Assembly: GCF_003024675.1 (NCBI RefSeq)
Contig: NZ_PYLP01000013.1
Location: 1-63,114, forward strand
Source of the DNA: Faecalibacillus faecis
GTDB taxonomy: Bacteria > Bacillota_I > Bacilli_A > Erysipelotrichales > Coprobacillaceae
Direction: 5' to 3'
DNA: 63,114 bases
Shown: positions 1 through 8,926 of the stretch, in pieces
How the letters are laid out: each line of letters opens with the position of its first letter
Numbering within the stretch: the stretch's first letter is position 1
The notes under the pieces: generated by a model
Seen by the model: only the letters and a program-made list of their open reading frames with translations
Told to the model about the DNA's origin: nothing
Database searches by the model: none
Program-made: the position numbers and the translations under genes

Positions 1-132
1 ATCGTCATCAAAAAGTCCAAGATTTCTGATTGTACGATGTTTAACCTTTCCATCTTCACGATAAGATTCAACAATTGAGATAAAAGAGGTATTTGGACGA
101 CCTCTATTATTTTTTACAACTTTTACAAACAT
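1..132 (-). mobile_element. IS1634-type transposase, N-terminal part, cut by window edge
   Basis: Reading leftwards from an ATG at 130-132, 44 codons run off the left edge. The peptide begins MFVKVVKNNRGRP and continues SIVESYREDGKVKHRTIRNL, the characteristic opening of IS1634/IS4-group DDE transposases (short beta strand, then VESYRE-x-GKVK-x-R-x-x-x-NLG). The catalytic core would lie outside the window, so it cannot be said whether the element is intact. The gene stubs just to the right fit with mobile-element activity here. The family call rests on the N-terminal signature only. Confidence 0.65.
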
Positions 133-261
133 AACATCACCATCCTATACTACAAATATATAATAAATATATTTAAATTAAAAGTAATAAGATTATATAC
201 CCTATACTACATAAAAAGAAATATGAGATACTATTATAAAAAAAGGATAAAAATAAAAAGA

Positions 262-292
262 CATGAACCTAAGATTATATCTTAAGTTCATG
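262..292 (-). terminator. 14-bp hairpin with T-rich tail on minus strand
   Basis: The two arms (262-275 and 279-292) are complementary over 14 bp with one mismatch and a 3-nt loop. Read on the minus strand the hairpin is followed by a T-rich stretch, as in a rho-independent terminator. It lies upstream of the transposase, so it may shield the element from outside transcription or be a terminal structure of the element. The rest of 133-424 shows no gene, only A/T-rich sequence. Confidence 0.4.
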
Positions 293-424
293 CCATTGGT
301 GGGACGTAGTTCTCACTTTTTTGTATAACTGATAGTTATAGTGGTATGAGATATCAATAATGTACTTTTATGGGAGTATGGATAAAATAATATTAGATAG
401 AAATTTGATTAAAGGAGCCAGGTT

Positions 425-649
425 ATGAATGAGTCTTCAAAAGTAAATGATATTTTAAAGAATCCGTTATTTAAAGGTATAGGACAATTTTTATTTCCTG
501 CAGATTTTTATTCGATTACAAATAATATGACCCTAAAAGATGTAGACTATTTACTTCCTTATCATAGTCATATTGAAGTAAGTACAACTTTAGAAGTATT
601 AGAATATTTAGAAAAGCAAAAACAAAAAAGAGATATGAAAAAATTCTAA
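425..649 (+). pseudogene. alpha/beta hydrolase N-terminal stub
   Basis: A 74-residue frame starts at an ATG preceded by AAAGGAGCC. Its text (FLFPADFY, DVDYLLPYHSHIEVSTT, LEVLEYLEKQK) resembles the N-terminal cap of clostridial alpha/beta hydrolases/esterases that normally continue for about 250 more residues with the nucleophile elbow and catalytic triad. None of that follows; the frame stops after a Lys-rich end and a different gene tail begins at once. I read it as a truncated remnant. It is too short to fold as a hydrolase. The family call is from memory of the pattern and moderately secure. Confidence 0.5.
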
Positions 650-807
650 CCCTTATGGAACCTAAAGAGTGGTATAAAGCAAGTGAACTTATAAAAGATT
701 TAGATATTAAAGAAAGAAGAACAAGAGAACTTTTAAATGAACTTGAAGAAAAAGGAATGTTTGAAGAAAAAGGAGTTACTAAGGGTAAACGTTATAGGAA
801 AAAATAA
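613..807 (+). pseudogene. C-terminal winged-helix stub of an AlbA/Schlafen-type ATP-binding regulator
   Basis: In a second frame an open stretch ends at TAA 805-807. It contains ILTLMEPKEWYKASELI, then ERRTRELLNELEEKGMFEE and a basic tail KGKRYRKK. This is a winged helix-turn-helix like the last domain of AlbA_2/Schlafen-type ATP-binding DNA-binding proteins. Everything upstream of that domain is missing, and the frame overlaps the end of the hydrolase stub. A short protein could start at ATG 655 (50 residues), but no good ribosome site precedes it. Probably the 3-prime remnant of a deleted gene. Confidence 0.45.
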
Positions 808-817
808 TAAAAAGTGA

Positions 818-846
818 GTTCGTGTTTATAAACATGGACTTTTTTC
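818..846 (+). terminator. rho-independent terminator
   Basis: A 9-bp stem including G-T wobbles (from 818 and ending at 839) closes on a TATA loop and is followed by TTTTTT. It separates the gene remnants from the phosphate operon. Confidence 0.6.
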
Positions 847-848
847 AT

Positions 849-876
849 TTTACATAAACTTAACATAAACCATACG
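849..876 (+). promoter_or_regulatory. Pho box upstream of pstS
   Basis: TTTACA (849-854) and TTAACA (860-865) are direct repeats with an 11-bp period, each followed by TAAAC; a weaker CATACG is third. This matches the PhoP-binding repeat of Bacillus (TT-A/C/T-ACA every 11 bp). A possible -10 (TATGAT, 909-914) lies downstream. The same doublet occurs before the phoP-like gene at 10837-10858. Strong motif match, binding not shown. Confidence 0.75.
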
Positions 877-985
877 TTCTTTTGATTTTTGAAAGTGTTG
901 AAAAACACTATGATAGGAGTGTCTTAAGAAAAGGAAACAAAAATAAATAATATCTTAAGAGAAAACAAAGGAAGGTAAATAAAAA

Positions 986-1819
986 ATGAAAAAGAAAGTA
1001 TTAAGTGTTTTAATAGTTTTCATGATGTGTCTTGGTTTAGCCGGATGTGGCGGAGGATCAAATAGTGCATCAGATGACATTAGTGGAAAGGTAAGTTTAA
1101 ACGGATCAACTTCAATGGAAAAATTCGTTAATGCCTTATCAGAAGGAATTAAAGAAAAATATCCAAACTTACAATTAGAAGCACAATTTACAGGATCTGG
1201 TGCAGGTCTAGAAGCAGTTGCTTCAAAAACAACAGATATCGGAGATTCTTCTCGTTCTTTAACAGATGAAGAAAAAGAAAAAGGAATAGAAGAAAATATT
1301 GTTGCTATCGATGGTATTGCAACAATTACAAACAAATCTAATAAAGTAACAAACTTAACAAAAGATCAATTAGCAAAAATCTATACAGGACAAATTACTA
1401 ACTGGAAAGATTTAGGTGGACAAGATGAAGCAATCGTAGTTATTGGACGTGAAGCTGGTTCTGGTACGCGTGGAGCATTTGAAGAATTATTAGGAATTGA
1501 AGAACAATGTCAATATGCTCAAGAATTAAATGAAACTGGTGCTGTTCTTGCTAAAGTTGCTAAAACTTCTGGATCAATCGGCTATGTTTCATTAGATGTA
1601 TTAGATGATACAGTTTCTCCTCTTCAATTAGATGGTGTTGAACCAAGTGAAAAAACTGTAAAAGATGGAAGTTATGCTTTACAAAGACCATTCGTAATGG
1701 CTACAAATGGAAAAATTAGTGAACAATCTAAACAAGTTCAAGCAGTATTTGATTTCATCAACAGTGATGATGGACAAAAAATCATTGAAAAAGTTGGATT
1801 AGTAACACCAAATAAATAA
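986..1819 (+). CDS. pstS: phosphate ABC transporter, substrate-binding lipoprotein
   Basis: 277-residue PstS. It captures phosphate outside the membrane and hands it to PstCA. The signal peptide ends in the lipobox LAGC, with Cys21 as the lipidated residue, followed by a Gly/Ser-rich tether. Phosphate-binding loops are visible as NGSTSMEK, TGSGAGLEAV and GREAGSGTRG. The start is preceded by an AAGGAAGG ribosome site. It is the first gene of pstSCAB-phoU and sits behind a Pho box, so induction by phosphate starvation through PhoPR is expected. Length and motifs are normal. Confidence 0.97.
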   Translation: MKKKVLSVLIVFMMCLGLAGCGGGSNSASDDISGKVSLNGSTSMEKFVNALSEGIKEKYPNLQLEAQFTGSGAGLEAVASKTTDIGDSSRSLTDEEKEKGIEENIVAIDGIATITNKSNKVTNLTKDQLAKIYTGQITNWKDLGGQDEAIVVIGREAGSGTRGAFEELLGIEEQCQYAQELNETGAVLAKVAKTSGSIGYVSLDVLDDTVSPLQLDGVEPSEKTVKDGSYALQRPFVMATNGKISEQSKQVQAVFDFINSDDGQKIIEKVGLVTPNK

Positions 1820-1838
1820 AAATAAAGAGGGAAGTATT

Positions 1839-2768
1839 ATGGAAAAAAAGTTATCAATTATTACCCATAAGAAAGCAAAATCCCTAGTAGAAAAAACAGC
1901 CGCGATGATCTTTCGTGGCTGTGCTATTATCTCTGTTTTAGCAGTTGTTACTATTACAGGATACATGATTATTTCAGGGACACCTGCCATTTTTAAAGAA
2001 GGAATTACAGGTATTTTGTTTTCTACAACATGGGCGCCAACAGCAGCTCATCCTCAATATGGGATTGCCTATGTTATTTTAACTTCTATCGTAGGGGTTT
2101 TCCTAGCAATCTGTATAGGAGTACCTATTGGTTTATTTACAGCAATCAACCTTGCTGAAATTGCACCAGTAAAACTTAGAAAAATATTAAAATCAGCAAT
2201 TGAATTACTTGCAGGGATTCCGTCTGTTGTCTATGGATTATTAGGAATTCTTATTGTTAATCCAATGATGTATAAATTAGAATTAATGATTTATCATGGT
2301 TCTAAAACACATCAATTTACGGGTGGAGCCAATTTATTATCTGCCATTATCGTACTAGCAATTATGATTTTACCTACACTTATTAATATTTCAGAAACTG
2401 CTTTAAAGGCAGTCCCTGATGATTATCGTAAAAGCTCATTAGCTCTAGGTGCAAGTAAAATGCAAACAATTTTTAAAGTTGTTGTACCAAGTGCTAAATC
2501 AGGTATTATGTCAGCGATAGTACTTGGCGTAGGACGTGCTATTGGAGAAGCGATGGCTATTTTGTTAGTAGCCGGAAATGCAGTATCTCTTCCACTTCCA
2601 TTTAATTCGGTACGTTTTTTAACAACAGCCATCGTTTCAGAAATGGGATATGCCAGTGGTACACATAGACAAGTTTTATTCACAATTGGACTTGTACTGT
2701 TTATCTTTATCATGGTTATTAACTTAGTCTTAACATATGTTTTAAAAAGAGGTGACTTAGATGAATAA
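1839..2768 (+). CDS. pstC: phosphate ABC transporter permease PstC
   Basis: 309 residues with about six membrane segments, the first beginning near residue 25. It forms the phosphate channel with PstA. The permease EAA-type loop is visible around SSLALGASKMQTIFKVVVPS, which docks on the ATPase PstB; conserved GRAIGEAMA follows it. A GAGGGAAG ribosome site precedes the ATG. The 3-prime end overlaps pstA by 8 bp, so the two permeases are translationally coupled. Confidence 0.96.
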   Translation: MEKKLSIITHKKAKSLVEKTAAMIFRGCAIISVLAVVTITGYMIISGTPAIFKEGITGILFSTTWAPTAAHPQYGIAYVILTSIVGVFLAICIGVPIGLFTAINLAEIAPVKLRKILKSAIELLAGIPSVVYGLLGILIVNPMMYKLELMIYHGSKTHQFTGGANLLSAIIVLAIMILPTLINISETALKAVPDDYRKSSLALGASKMQTIFKVVVPSAKSGIMSAIVLGVGRAIGEAMAILLVAGNAVSLPLPFNSVRFLTTAIVSEMGYASGTHRQVLFTIGLVLFIFIMVINLVLTYVLKRGDLDE

Positions 2769-3627
2769 TACAATCTTAGAAAAAAAGAAACGTGTCAGTG
2801 ATCAAGTTCTTTATGCACTTATTCAATTAAGTTCATTTCTTTCAATATTTATTTTATTAGTTATTATTGGTTATATTCTCTATCGAGGAGTACCAGCCTT
2901 TGATTTTTCTTATTTAGTAAATACAACAAGTATTATTAATGATACAGTAGGTATTTTACCAAATATTATTAATACTCTTTATATTGTTATTGTGACACTT
3001 CTTGTTGCTTGTCCAATTGGTATCGGTGGAGCAATCTATCTAAATGAATATACAAAAAATAAAAAAATCGTCAGTATCATTTCATTTACAACAGAAGTCT
3101 TAGCAGGTATTCCTTCAATTATCTATGGATTATTTGGAATGTTGTTCTTTGGGTCTGTTTGTCATTTAGGGTTCTCAATTTTGACAGGTTCACTTACACT
3201 TGCCATTATGATTTTACCAATCATTTCAAGAAATACCCAAACAGCTTTAGAATGTGTTCCTAAAAGCTATCGTGAAGCTGCTTTAGGAATTGGAGCAACA
3301 AAATGGTATATGATTCGTACAGTTCTTTTACCAAGTGCGATTCCTGGAATTTTAACAGGAGTTATTCTTGCAATGGGACGTATCGTTGCTGAATCCGCTG
3401 CCTTATTATTTACAGCTGGTTCTGTCGCAATCTTACCAACAAATATTTTTGGACATTTGTTAAGTAGTGGGGGAACTCTTACTATTCAATTATATTTAGA
3501 AATGGCTAAAGGAAATTATGAGGTTTCATTTGTGATTGCTCTTGTTTTAGTAGTTATTGTTTTAGGTTTAAATATGTTAGCTAAATGGATCAGTCGCAGA
3601 TTTGATGTAAATAAAGGGGATAATTAA
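2761..3627 (+). CDS. pstA: phosphate ABC transporter permease PstA
   Basis: 288 residues with six predicted membrane spans; partner of PstC. Family landmarks include [10 protein letters not shown], the segment [18 protein letters not shown], and the ATPase-contact loop [20 protein letters not shown] followed by [13 protein letters not shown]. It starts inside the last codons of pstC (ATG at 2761) and is followed after one base by pstB, a tightly packed operon. Confidence 0.96.
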   Translation: MNNTILEKKKRVSDQVLYALIQLSSFLSIFILLVIIGYILYRGVPAFDFSYLVNTTSIINDTVGILPNIINTLYIVIVTLLVACPIGIGGAIYLNEYTKNKKIVSIISFTTEVLAGIPSIIYGLFGMLFFGSVCHLGFSILTGSLTLAIMILPIISRNTQTALECVPKSYREAALGIGATKWYMIRTVLLPSAIPGILTGVILAMGRIVAESAALLFTAGSVAILPTNIFGHLLSSGGTLTIQLYLEMAKGNYEVSFVIALVLVVIVLGLNMLAKWISRRFDVNKGDN

Positions 3628-3628
3628 G

Positions 3629-4384
3629 ATGGAAAATAAAATAGAAGCAAGACATCTGAATTTGTATTATGGACAAAAACATGCTTTAAAAGATGTCAGT
3701 TTAGATATTAAAGAAAATAAAATTACTGCGTTTATTGGCCCTTCAGGGTGTGGTAAATCAACATTTTTAAAAACGTTGAATCGTATGAATGATTATGTTG
3801 ATAACGTTAAAATTGAAGGGGATGTTATCTTAGATGGTGAAGATATTTATGACAGCCGTGTTGATACAACTTTACTTAGAAAAAAAGTTGGGATGGTTTT
3901 TCAACAACCAAATCCATTCCCTATGTCAATTTATGATAATGTCGCTTATGGGCCACGTATTCATGGTATTAAAAATAAAAAACAACTTGATAAAATCGTT
4001 GAAGATAGTTTAAAAGCAGCAGCACTTTATGATGAAGTTTCAGATCGTTTACATTCAAGTGCTTTAGGACTATCTGGTGGACAACAACAAAGATTATGTA
4101 TTGCCCGTGCTTTAGCGGTGCAACCAGAAGTTATCTTATTAGATGAACCAACAAGTGCCTTAGATCCAATTTCAACACTTAAAATCGAAGAACTTTTATT
4201 ACAATTAAAAGATCAATATACAATTGCAATTGTTACTCACAATATGCAACAAGCAAGTCGTATTGCTGATTATACTGCCTTCTTCTTAGTTGGAGAAATG
4301 GTAGAATATGGACCAACAAAAGATGTCTTTGGTATGCCAAAAGATAAAAGAACTGAAGATTATATTACTGGTAGATTTGGATAG
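3629..4384 (+). CDS. pstB: phosphate ABC transporter ATP-binding protein
   Basis: 251-residue ATPase of the Pst importer. Walker A is GPSGCGKS (about residues 37-44), the signature is LSGGQQQR, Walker B is [12 protein letters not shown], and the switch histidine is in VTHNMQQ. The typical PstB stretches [18 protein letters not shown] and EYGPT are present. The ribosome site is GGGGAT. All catalytic features look intact. Confidence 0.97.
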   Translation: MENKIEARHLNLYYGQKHALKDVSLDIKENKITAFIGPSGCGKSTFLKTLNRMNDYVDNVKIEGDVILDGEDIYDSRVDTTLLRKKVGMVFQQPNPFPMSIYDNVAYGPRIHGIKNKKQLDKIVEDSLKAAALYDEVSDRLHSSALGLSGGQQQRLCIARALAVQPEVILLDEPTSALDPISTLKIEELLLQLKDQYTIAIVTHNMQQASRIADYTAFFLVGEMVEYGPTKDVFGMPKDKRTEDYITGRFG

Positions 4385-4396
4385 GAGGAAAGAAGG

Positions 4397-5056
4397 ATGC
4401 CAAGAAGTCAATTTGATCAAGAACTTAATAAGATGCATGTTGATTTAGATAGAATGTGTCATCTTGTTGTTTTAGCTATTGAAAACTGTGTTACAGCATT
4501 TAAGGAACAAGATTATGAACTTGCTCGAGATATTATTCATGGAGATAAACAAATTAATGATGTGGAAAGATCGATTGAAGCAAAATGTTTATCTTTGATT
4601 TTAAAACAACAACCAGTTGCTTCTGATTTGAGAGATGTTTCTACTGCTTTAAAAGTAGTTACTGATTTAGAAAGAATTGGGGATCAAAGTGCAGATATTG
4701 CTGAATTGATTTTAGAAATGAAAGAAATGGACAGTTTCTTAATGATTGGACATATTCAAGATATGGCAAAAATTGCGACTAAAATGGTTAAAGAATCCTT
4801 GGATGCATTCCATCAACATGATTTAAACCATGCTTTAGAAGTAAAGAAGATGGATATTAAAATGGATGAATTATTTGATCAAGTAAAAAAAGATATTATT
4901 CAAATGATTAAAGAATCAAATGATAAAGGTGATTTAACAATCAATTTCTTAATGATTGCAAAGTATTTTGAAAGAATTGGTGATCATGTTGTTAATATCT
5001 GTGAATGGATTGAGTTCAACCAAACAGGAAAACTTAACAATACGCGATTAATTTAG
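4397..5056 (+). CDS. phoU: phosphate transport regulator PhoU
   Basis: 219 residues, all-helical, with two related three-helix halves. Each half carries the PhoU metal-binding signature: LERIGDQSADIAE near the middle and FERIGDHVVNICE near the end. PhoU links PstB activity to the PhoR kinase and restrains signalling when phosphate is plentiful. It follows pstB by 12 bp with an AGGAGG site and closes the operon before a terminator. Confidence 0.96.
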   Translation: MPRSQFDQELNKMHVDLDRMCHLVVLAIENCVTAFKEQDYELARDIIHGDKQINDVERSIEAKCLSLILKQQPVASDLRDVSTALKVVTDLERIGDQSADIAELILEMKEMDSFLMIGHIQDMAKIATKMVKESLDAFHQHDLNHALEVKKMDIKMDELFDQVKKDIIQMIKESNDKGDLTINFLMIAKYFERIGDHVVNICEWIEFNQTGKLNNTRLI

Positions 5057-5080
5057 ACCTCTTTTAGAGAGGTTTTTTCT
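5057..5080 (+). terminator. terminator of the pst-phoU operon
   Basis: ACCTCT (5057-5062) pairs with AGAGGT (5068-5073) and is followed by TTTTTTCTTTT. It begins directly at the phoU stop codon. Confidence 0.8.
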
Positions 5081-5152
5081 TTTGGACTATATAAGTATTT
5101 ATTTAAAAGAAGGATTGCTTCCTATATAATAAAAATATAAGGAGGTATTATT

Positions 5153-5719
5153 ATGCTAGGTCAAATTCGTAGACATATAGCTAAAAAGAATGAGAAGCTA
5201 TTTTATATTTTTGTTCTTTTTATCGTTGCCTTTGGTATAAGTATTGTTCATTATATGTTTTTAGAAAAAGATGCTGTTTTATCTTTAAAACAAGATGATG
5301 TATCTTCAACTTATTATGCAAAATATCATTACTTATCAAAAAATGTCAATAATATAACATTTTATTTTCAATATGAAAAAGATGGTGAAATTATTCAAGA
5401 TGTTTTAGGCAGTTACGAAATCAATAACCATTTTGATATAAAAAATATATTTAAAGGTTATAGTGCTGATGAAGGAAAAATAACTGTGAAATTAATCGAT
5501 GAAGATACATGTATTTATCTTGATTGTTCTAGCAATATAAATACCTCAAAACCAAAAACAATATCTAAAATTAATTTATTAGAAAATGAGGATTTTTCTA
5601 ATTATAAATGTTATTTTATTTCAGAAAAAAGGTTAAAAGATAAAAATGTTTATACATTGATGGAAGGAGAAAGTTTGAAAAGTAATTCAAAAATAAAATT
5701 GCACTTAACTTACGAATAA
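5153..5719 (+). CDS. membrane-anchored protein of unknown function
   Basis: 188 residues with a strong AAGGAGG ribosome site. A basic N-terminus (RRHIAKKNEK) is followed by one hydrophobic helix at about residues 17-36, then about 150 polar residues rich in Asp, Lys, Asn and Tyr that read as beta-type extracellular sequence. The topology suggests a membrane protein with an outward domain. I recognise no catalytic motif or family. It stands alone between the pst terminator and the PBP gene, with its own likely promoter (TATAAT at 5125-5130). Function unknown. Confidence 0.75.
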   Translation: MLGQIRRHIAKKNEKLFYIFVLFIVAFGISIVHYMFLEKDAVLSLKQDDVSSTYYAKYHYLSKNVNNITFYFQYEKDGEIIQDVLGSYEINNHFDIKNIFKGYSADEGKITVKLIDEDTCIYLDCSSNINTSKPKTISKINLLENEDFSNYKCYFISEKRLKDKNVYTLMEGESLKSNSKIKLHLTYE

Positions 5720-6099
5720 AATTAATAATAATTAGGTAAGAAAAGATGTAAAGAAATTTAATATTTTGAGTGGTTTTCTTTGATTTTTACTTGTTTTTCT
5801 TAAATTATTAAGAAAAATTTGAAATCTAAATTCATATTTTGTATCAGTTATACATTTATCGTCATGAAAAAATTATAGTTTGCTATAAATACTTCTATAT
5901 ATAACGAAAATAATACAAAAAAAAGCTACCTTACACGGTTTTGGCGAACATCGAGGTAGCTATTTTTTCTCAAATAAAATCCAAGGTTAGTCGTTTATGA
6001 CTATTCCTTTTTCATTTATATTATAGTTTATGATAGTTTCTAAATCGATACAACAAAAAGATTGTTTAAAAAGTTGTTTATGCAAATAAAGAGCTTTTT
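5720..6099. other. long intergenic region before the PBP gene
   Basis: About 380 bases, very AT-rich and with no credible gene. It holds a bidirectional hairpin (separate entry) and a smaller hairpin TAGTC/GACTA followed by TTCCTTTTT near 5986-6012. Nothing else is recognisable. Confidence 0.6.
5924..5968. terminator. bidirectional hairpin with an unusually long GC-richer loop
   Basis: AGCTACCT (5924-5931) pairs with AGGTAGCT (5954-5961). The stem is flanked by an A-run on the left and a T-run on the right, so it can terminate in both directions. The 22-nt loop is much more GC-rich than its surroundings, unusual for a simple terminator. Confidence 0.65.
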
Positions 6100-6165
6100 G
6101 TGCAGAAAGCATATAATTGCTATTTGACAGAATGTATAATTATGACAATTAGGGAGGATTATCAT

Positions 6166-8148
6166 ATGAATAGGAAAAGAAATGTTTTTATTGGTTTAAT
6201 AACTTGTGCGTTGTTAATTACAACGGTGTTTTTTGTTTTTAACCAAGGTAAGAGTAATGAACAAGTTGTAAAAGAATATTTTGGATTTTTAAATGACAGA
6301 AATTATAAACAAATGTATCAAATGTTGGATCAAAAGACTGTCTATACTCCTACACAAAAATATTTTGTTAAAAAACATAAAGAAATTTATGATGTTATTG
6401 ATGCAAAAAATATTCAAATAAAAGTATTAAATGAAAAGGATAATATAATTAAATATCAAATATCTATGGATACCATAGCAGGAAAAATCAAATATAAGAA
6501 TAAAATAGGAATCAAAGATGAAAAGATTCAATTCAATAAGGAACTTATTTTTGATGAATTTTCTGATAAGAACAAAATTAAAGTAACAACTATACAGCCT
6601 TTTAGAGGATACATTTTAGATAGAAATGGTAAATATCTAGCTAAACAAGGCAATGGATATTCAGTTGGGCTTGTCAGAGGAAAACTTAATGGTGAAAATG
6701 ATTATTCAAAAATAGCAGAATATTTAGAAACAGACATTGAAACCATTCAAAATAAAATGAATGCATCTTGGATCAATGATGATTCTTTTGTGCCTATCAA
6801 AAATATTTCAGAACAGAGAAAAGATAAGCTCATTCAGCATGGAATTTTAAAAATAGGTGGAGTTAAAATTAATAGCATTTCCTCAAGAATATATCCGTAT
6901 GATAAAATAACGTCTCATTTAGTTGGTTATGTACAAAATGTAAATTCAAAAGACTTAAAAAAACATAAAAATGAAGGTTATACAAGTAGTTCAGTTATTG
7001 GGAAAAGTGGTATAGAAGCTGCTTATGAAAGACAATTACGAGGAGAAGTAGGTGCAAGAATTGATATTGTTGATGAAAATAATAACATCGTTAAAACAGT
7101 TGCAGAAAGAGAAGCGAAAGATGGAAAAGATATTCGTTTAACAATCGATATTGATTTACAACAAAGTCTTTATAATGAGTATCAAAATGATAAAAGTGCA
7201 TCTGTTGCTCTCAATCCAAAAACAGGAGAAGTCTTAGCACTTGTTTCAACACCATCGTATTCAAGTAATGATTTTGTTTTAGGACTATCAACAGATAAAT
7301 GGAATGAATTAAATAATGATGTCAACCAACCATTGATGAGTTGTTATAAACAAACATATACGCCTGGATCGACTATGAAGCCTATTACAGCAGCTATTGG
7401 GTTAGAAACAAAGACGATTGATCCAAATAAGGATTTACGGGCTAAAGACAAATGGCAAAAGGATTCAAGTTGGGGTAATTATTATGTGACAACATTACAT
7501 GCACCTTCCCCTAATAATTTAAAGAATGCGATTACGTATTCAGATAATGTTTACTTTGCTAGAAGTGCATTGAATATTGGGAAAGAGAATTTATTTAATT
7601 ACTATAAAAACTTAAAGATTGGTGAAAAGATTCCTTTTGAACTTGCTTTAAATAAAAGTCAGTATATCAATAAAAATCAAAAAGTAAGTGATCAATTAAT
7701 TGCAGATAGTGGTTATGGACAAGGACAAATTTTGATGAATCCACTTCAACTTGCAAGTATCTATAGTGCTTTTGTTAATAATGGATCAATCTATCAGCCA
7801 CATATAGTTCAAGGGCAAACAAAAACATGGATTAAAAATGTTTTTTCAAAAGAAACAACAAAAATAATAAAAGAAGATCTTATTAATGCCATTGCGGATG
7901 AAAATGGAACAGGACATAGCATTTATCATGATAGTGTGACTCTTGCTGGAAAAACAGGAACAGCAGAAATCAAACAAAATCAAAGTGATACAACAGGAAC
8001 AGAACTTGGCTGGTTTACAGTAATGACTACAGATAGTCAACAATCTATTTTAATGACAACTGTTGTGGAAGATGTCAAAAATCGTGGTGGCAGTGGTTAT
8101 GTTGTTGAACATACAAAAAAACCATTAGATTTATATCTTTCTAAATAG
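6166..8148 (+). CDS. class B penicillin-binding protein with MecA_N domain
   Basis: 660 residues from the ATG at 6166, chosen because AGGGAGG lies just upstream; an earlier in-frame ATG has no such site. Order: membrane anchor (about 8-28), NTF2-like MecA_N domain (about 33-135), PBP dimerisation domain (about 150-310), transpeptidase domain. All three catalytic motifs are present: STMK with Ser402, SDN at about 459, and KTGT at about 596. It cross-links peptidoglycan outside the membrane. This architecture is shared by PBP2a, enterococcal PBP5 and Bacillus PbpC, some of which bind beta-lactams poorly; resistance cannot be concluded from sequence alone. It heads a cluster with small membrane genes and a LytTR/GHKL pair. 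Confidence 0.93.
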   Translation: MNRKRNVFIGLITCALLITTVFFVFNQGKSNEQVVKEYFGFLNDRNYKQMYQMLDQKTVYTPTQKYFVKKHKEIYDVIDAKNIQIKVLNEKDNIIKYQISMDTIAGKIKYKNKIGIKDEKIQFNKELIFDEFSDKNKIKVTTIQPFRGYILDRNGKYLAKQGNGYSVGLVRGKLNGENDYSKIAEYLETDIETIQNKMNASWINDDSFVPIKNISEQRKDKLIQHGILKIGGVKINSISSRIYPYDKITSHLVGYVQNVNSKDLKKHKNEGYTSSSVIGKSGIEAAYERQLRGEVGARIDIVDENNNIVKTVAEREAKDGKDIRLTIDIDLQQSLYNEYQNDKSASVALNPKTGEVLALVSTPSYSSNDFVLGLSTDKWNELNNDVNQPLMSCYKQTYTPGSTMKPITAAIGLETKTIDPNKDLRAKDKWQKDSSWGNYYVTTLHAPSPNNLKNAITYSDNVYFARSALNIGKENLFNYYKNLKIGEKIPFELALNKSQYINKNQKVSDQLIADSGYGQGQILMNPLQLASIYSAFVNNGSIYQPHIVQGQTKTWIKNVFSKETTKIIKEDLINAIADENGTGHSIYHDSVTLAGKTGTAEIKQNQSDTTGTELGWFTVMTTDSQQSILMTTVVEDVKNRGGSGYVVEHTKKPLDLYLSK

Positions 8149-8157
8149 GAGAAAATT

Positions 8158-8298
8158 ATGAAGAATAAGGTAGTTTTAAGTTATCGATTAATTATTTTGG
8201 CGTACTATTTATTAGCTTTTTTGATTGTAATTATGAATATTAATCATTTAGAAAGAGTAGTAATATATGCTTTGCTTTTAATTTTTTTTTTGGAATAG
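8158..8298 (+). CDS. short membrane protein, probably the N-terminal part of the next gene
   Basis: 46 codons from ATG 8158, whose ribosome site AGGAG overlaps the PBP stop. The product is almost entirely two hydrophobic helices (LIILAYYLLAFLIVIM and VVIYALLLIFF). It runs into a T10 tract at 8282-8291 and stops at 8296-8298. Shifting frame in that tract fuses it smoothly to the next reading frame (IFFFGIVMNIYIINIPK), giving one membrane protein of about 236 residues. It may be a stand-alone small protein, a frameshifted gene or a slippage site. Confidence 0.6.
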   Translation: MKNKVVLSYRLIILAYYLLAFLIVIMNINHLERVVIYALLLIFFLE

Positions 8299-8300
8299 TG

Positions 8301-8867
8301 ATGAATATTTATATAATAAATATTCCAAAGCTATTATTGAAAAGTGAAAATATAGAAAAGAATTTATTTACAGTAAAAGAAGCAATAGATAAAATTCATA
8401 ATAAATCTATTAATGATTGTTTAATGACGATATATATTTATCTTTTAGAAATTTCAAATTATAAAGAAGAATATCAAAATTTTGTAGAACAAAATAGTGA
8501 AGTGATATTTGACGAAAAACAAAGTAGACATTGGTACACTGTAAAATTACAATATTATTACAACTTAAATAAAAAAGATGAATATTTGAAATTATATAAT
8601 CCTAAACTGGATAACAAAGTCAAAAATCCACTTTTTAAAATAATGTATTTAGTTTTAAATGAAAAATATGAAGAAGCCTTTGAATTGTCAAAGAAGGCTA
8701 CAATTCAGCAAAAAGACATAAGGTATATTATGTGTCTTTATTATAGAATTATCTGTCTAGAACATTTGAAAAAAGAAAATGAATTAAGTAACTGTGTTAA
8801 TGAAATGTTAGAATTCAATGATCAAATACATTATGTCAAGGAAATTAAAGATAAGTACCACAAATAA
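8301..8867 (+). CDS. helical protein of unknown function, downstream part of a split gene
   Basis: 188 residues from ATG 8301 (a GTG at 8298 is adjacent). No ribosome site precedes it, which favours translation by read-through from the upstream frame across the T10 tract. The sequence is helical and rich in Tyr, Lys and Glu, with spaced segments (DCLMTIYIYLLEI, KLQYYYNLNKKDEYLKLY, EEAFELSKKA) that look like TPR-type helix pairs, though no clear TPR consensus is seen. With the upstream helices it would be a two-TM protein with a cytoplasmic helical-repeat domain. Likely linked to the PBP or the LytTR pair. Confidence 0.6.
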   Translation: MNIYIINIPKLLLKSENIEKNLFTVKEAIDKIHNKSINDCLMTIYIYLLEISNYKEEYQNFVEQNSEVIFDEKQSRHWYTVKLQYYYNLNKKDEYLKLYNPKLDNKVKNPLFKIMYLVLNEKYEEAFELSKKATIQQKDIRYIMCLYYRIICLEHLKKENELSNCVNEMLEFNDQIHYVKEIKDKYHK

Positions 8868-8926
8868 TAATGATATGCTATACTTTCTTTCATAGTTGTA
8901 TTTTAGAGGAAAGAGGGGGGATATAG

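Noticed and set aside
955-1335. Open frame on the minus strand over pstS
   Set aside because: It is an antisense shadow of a well-supported lipoprotein gene, has no ribosome site and no recognisable protein features.
6106-6160. BlaI/MecI-type operator before the PBP gene
   Set aside because: TGACA appears twice near TATAAT, but there is no TACA-TGTA dyad, and no blaR/blaI or mecR/mecI gene lies nearby.
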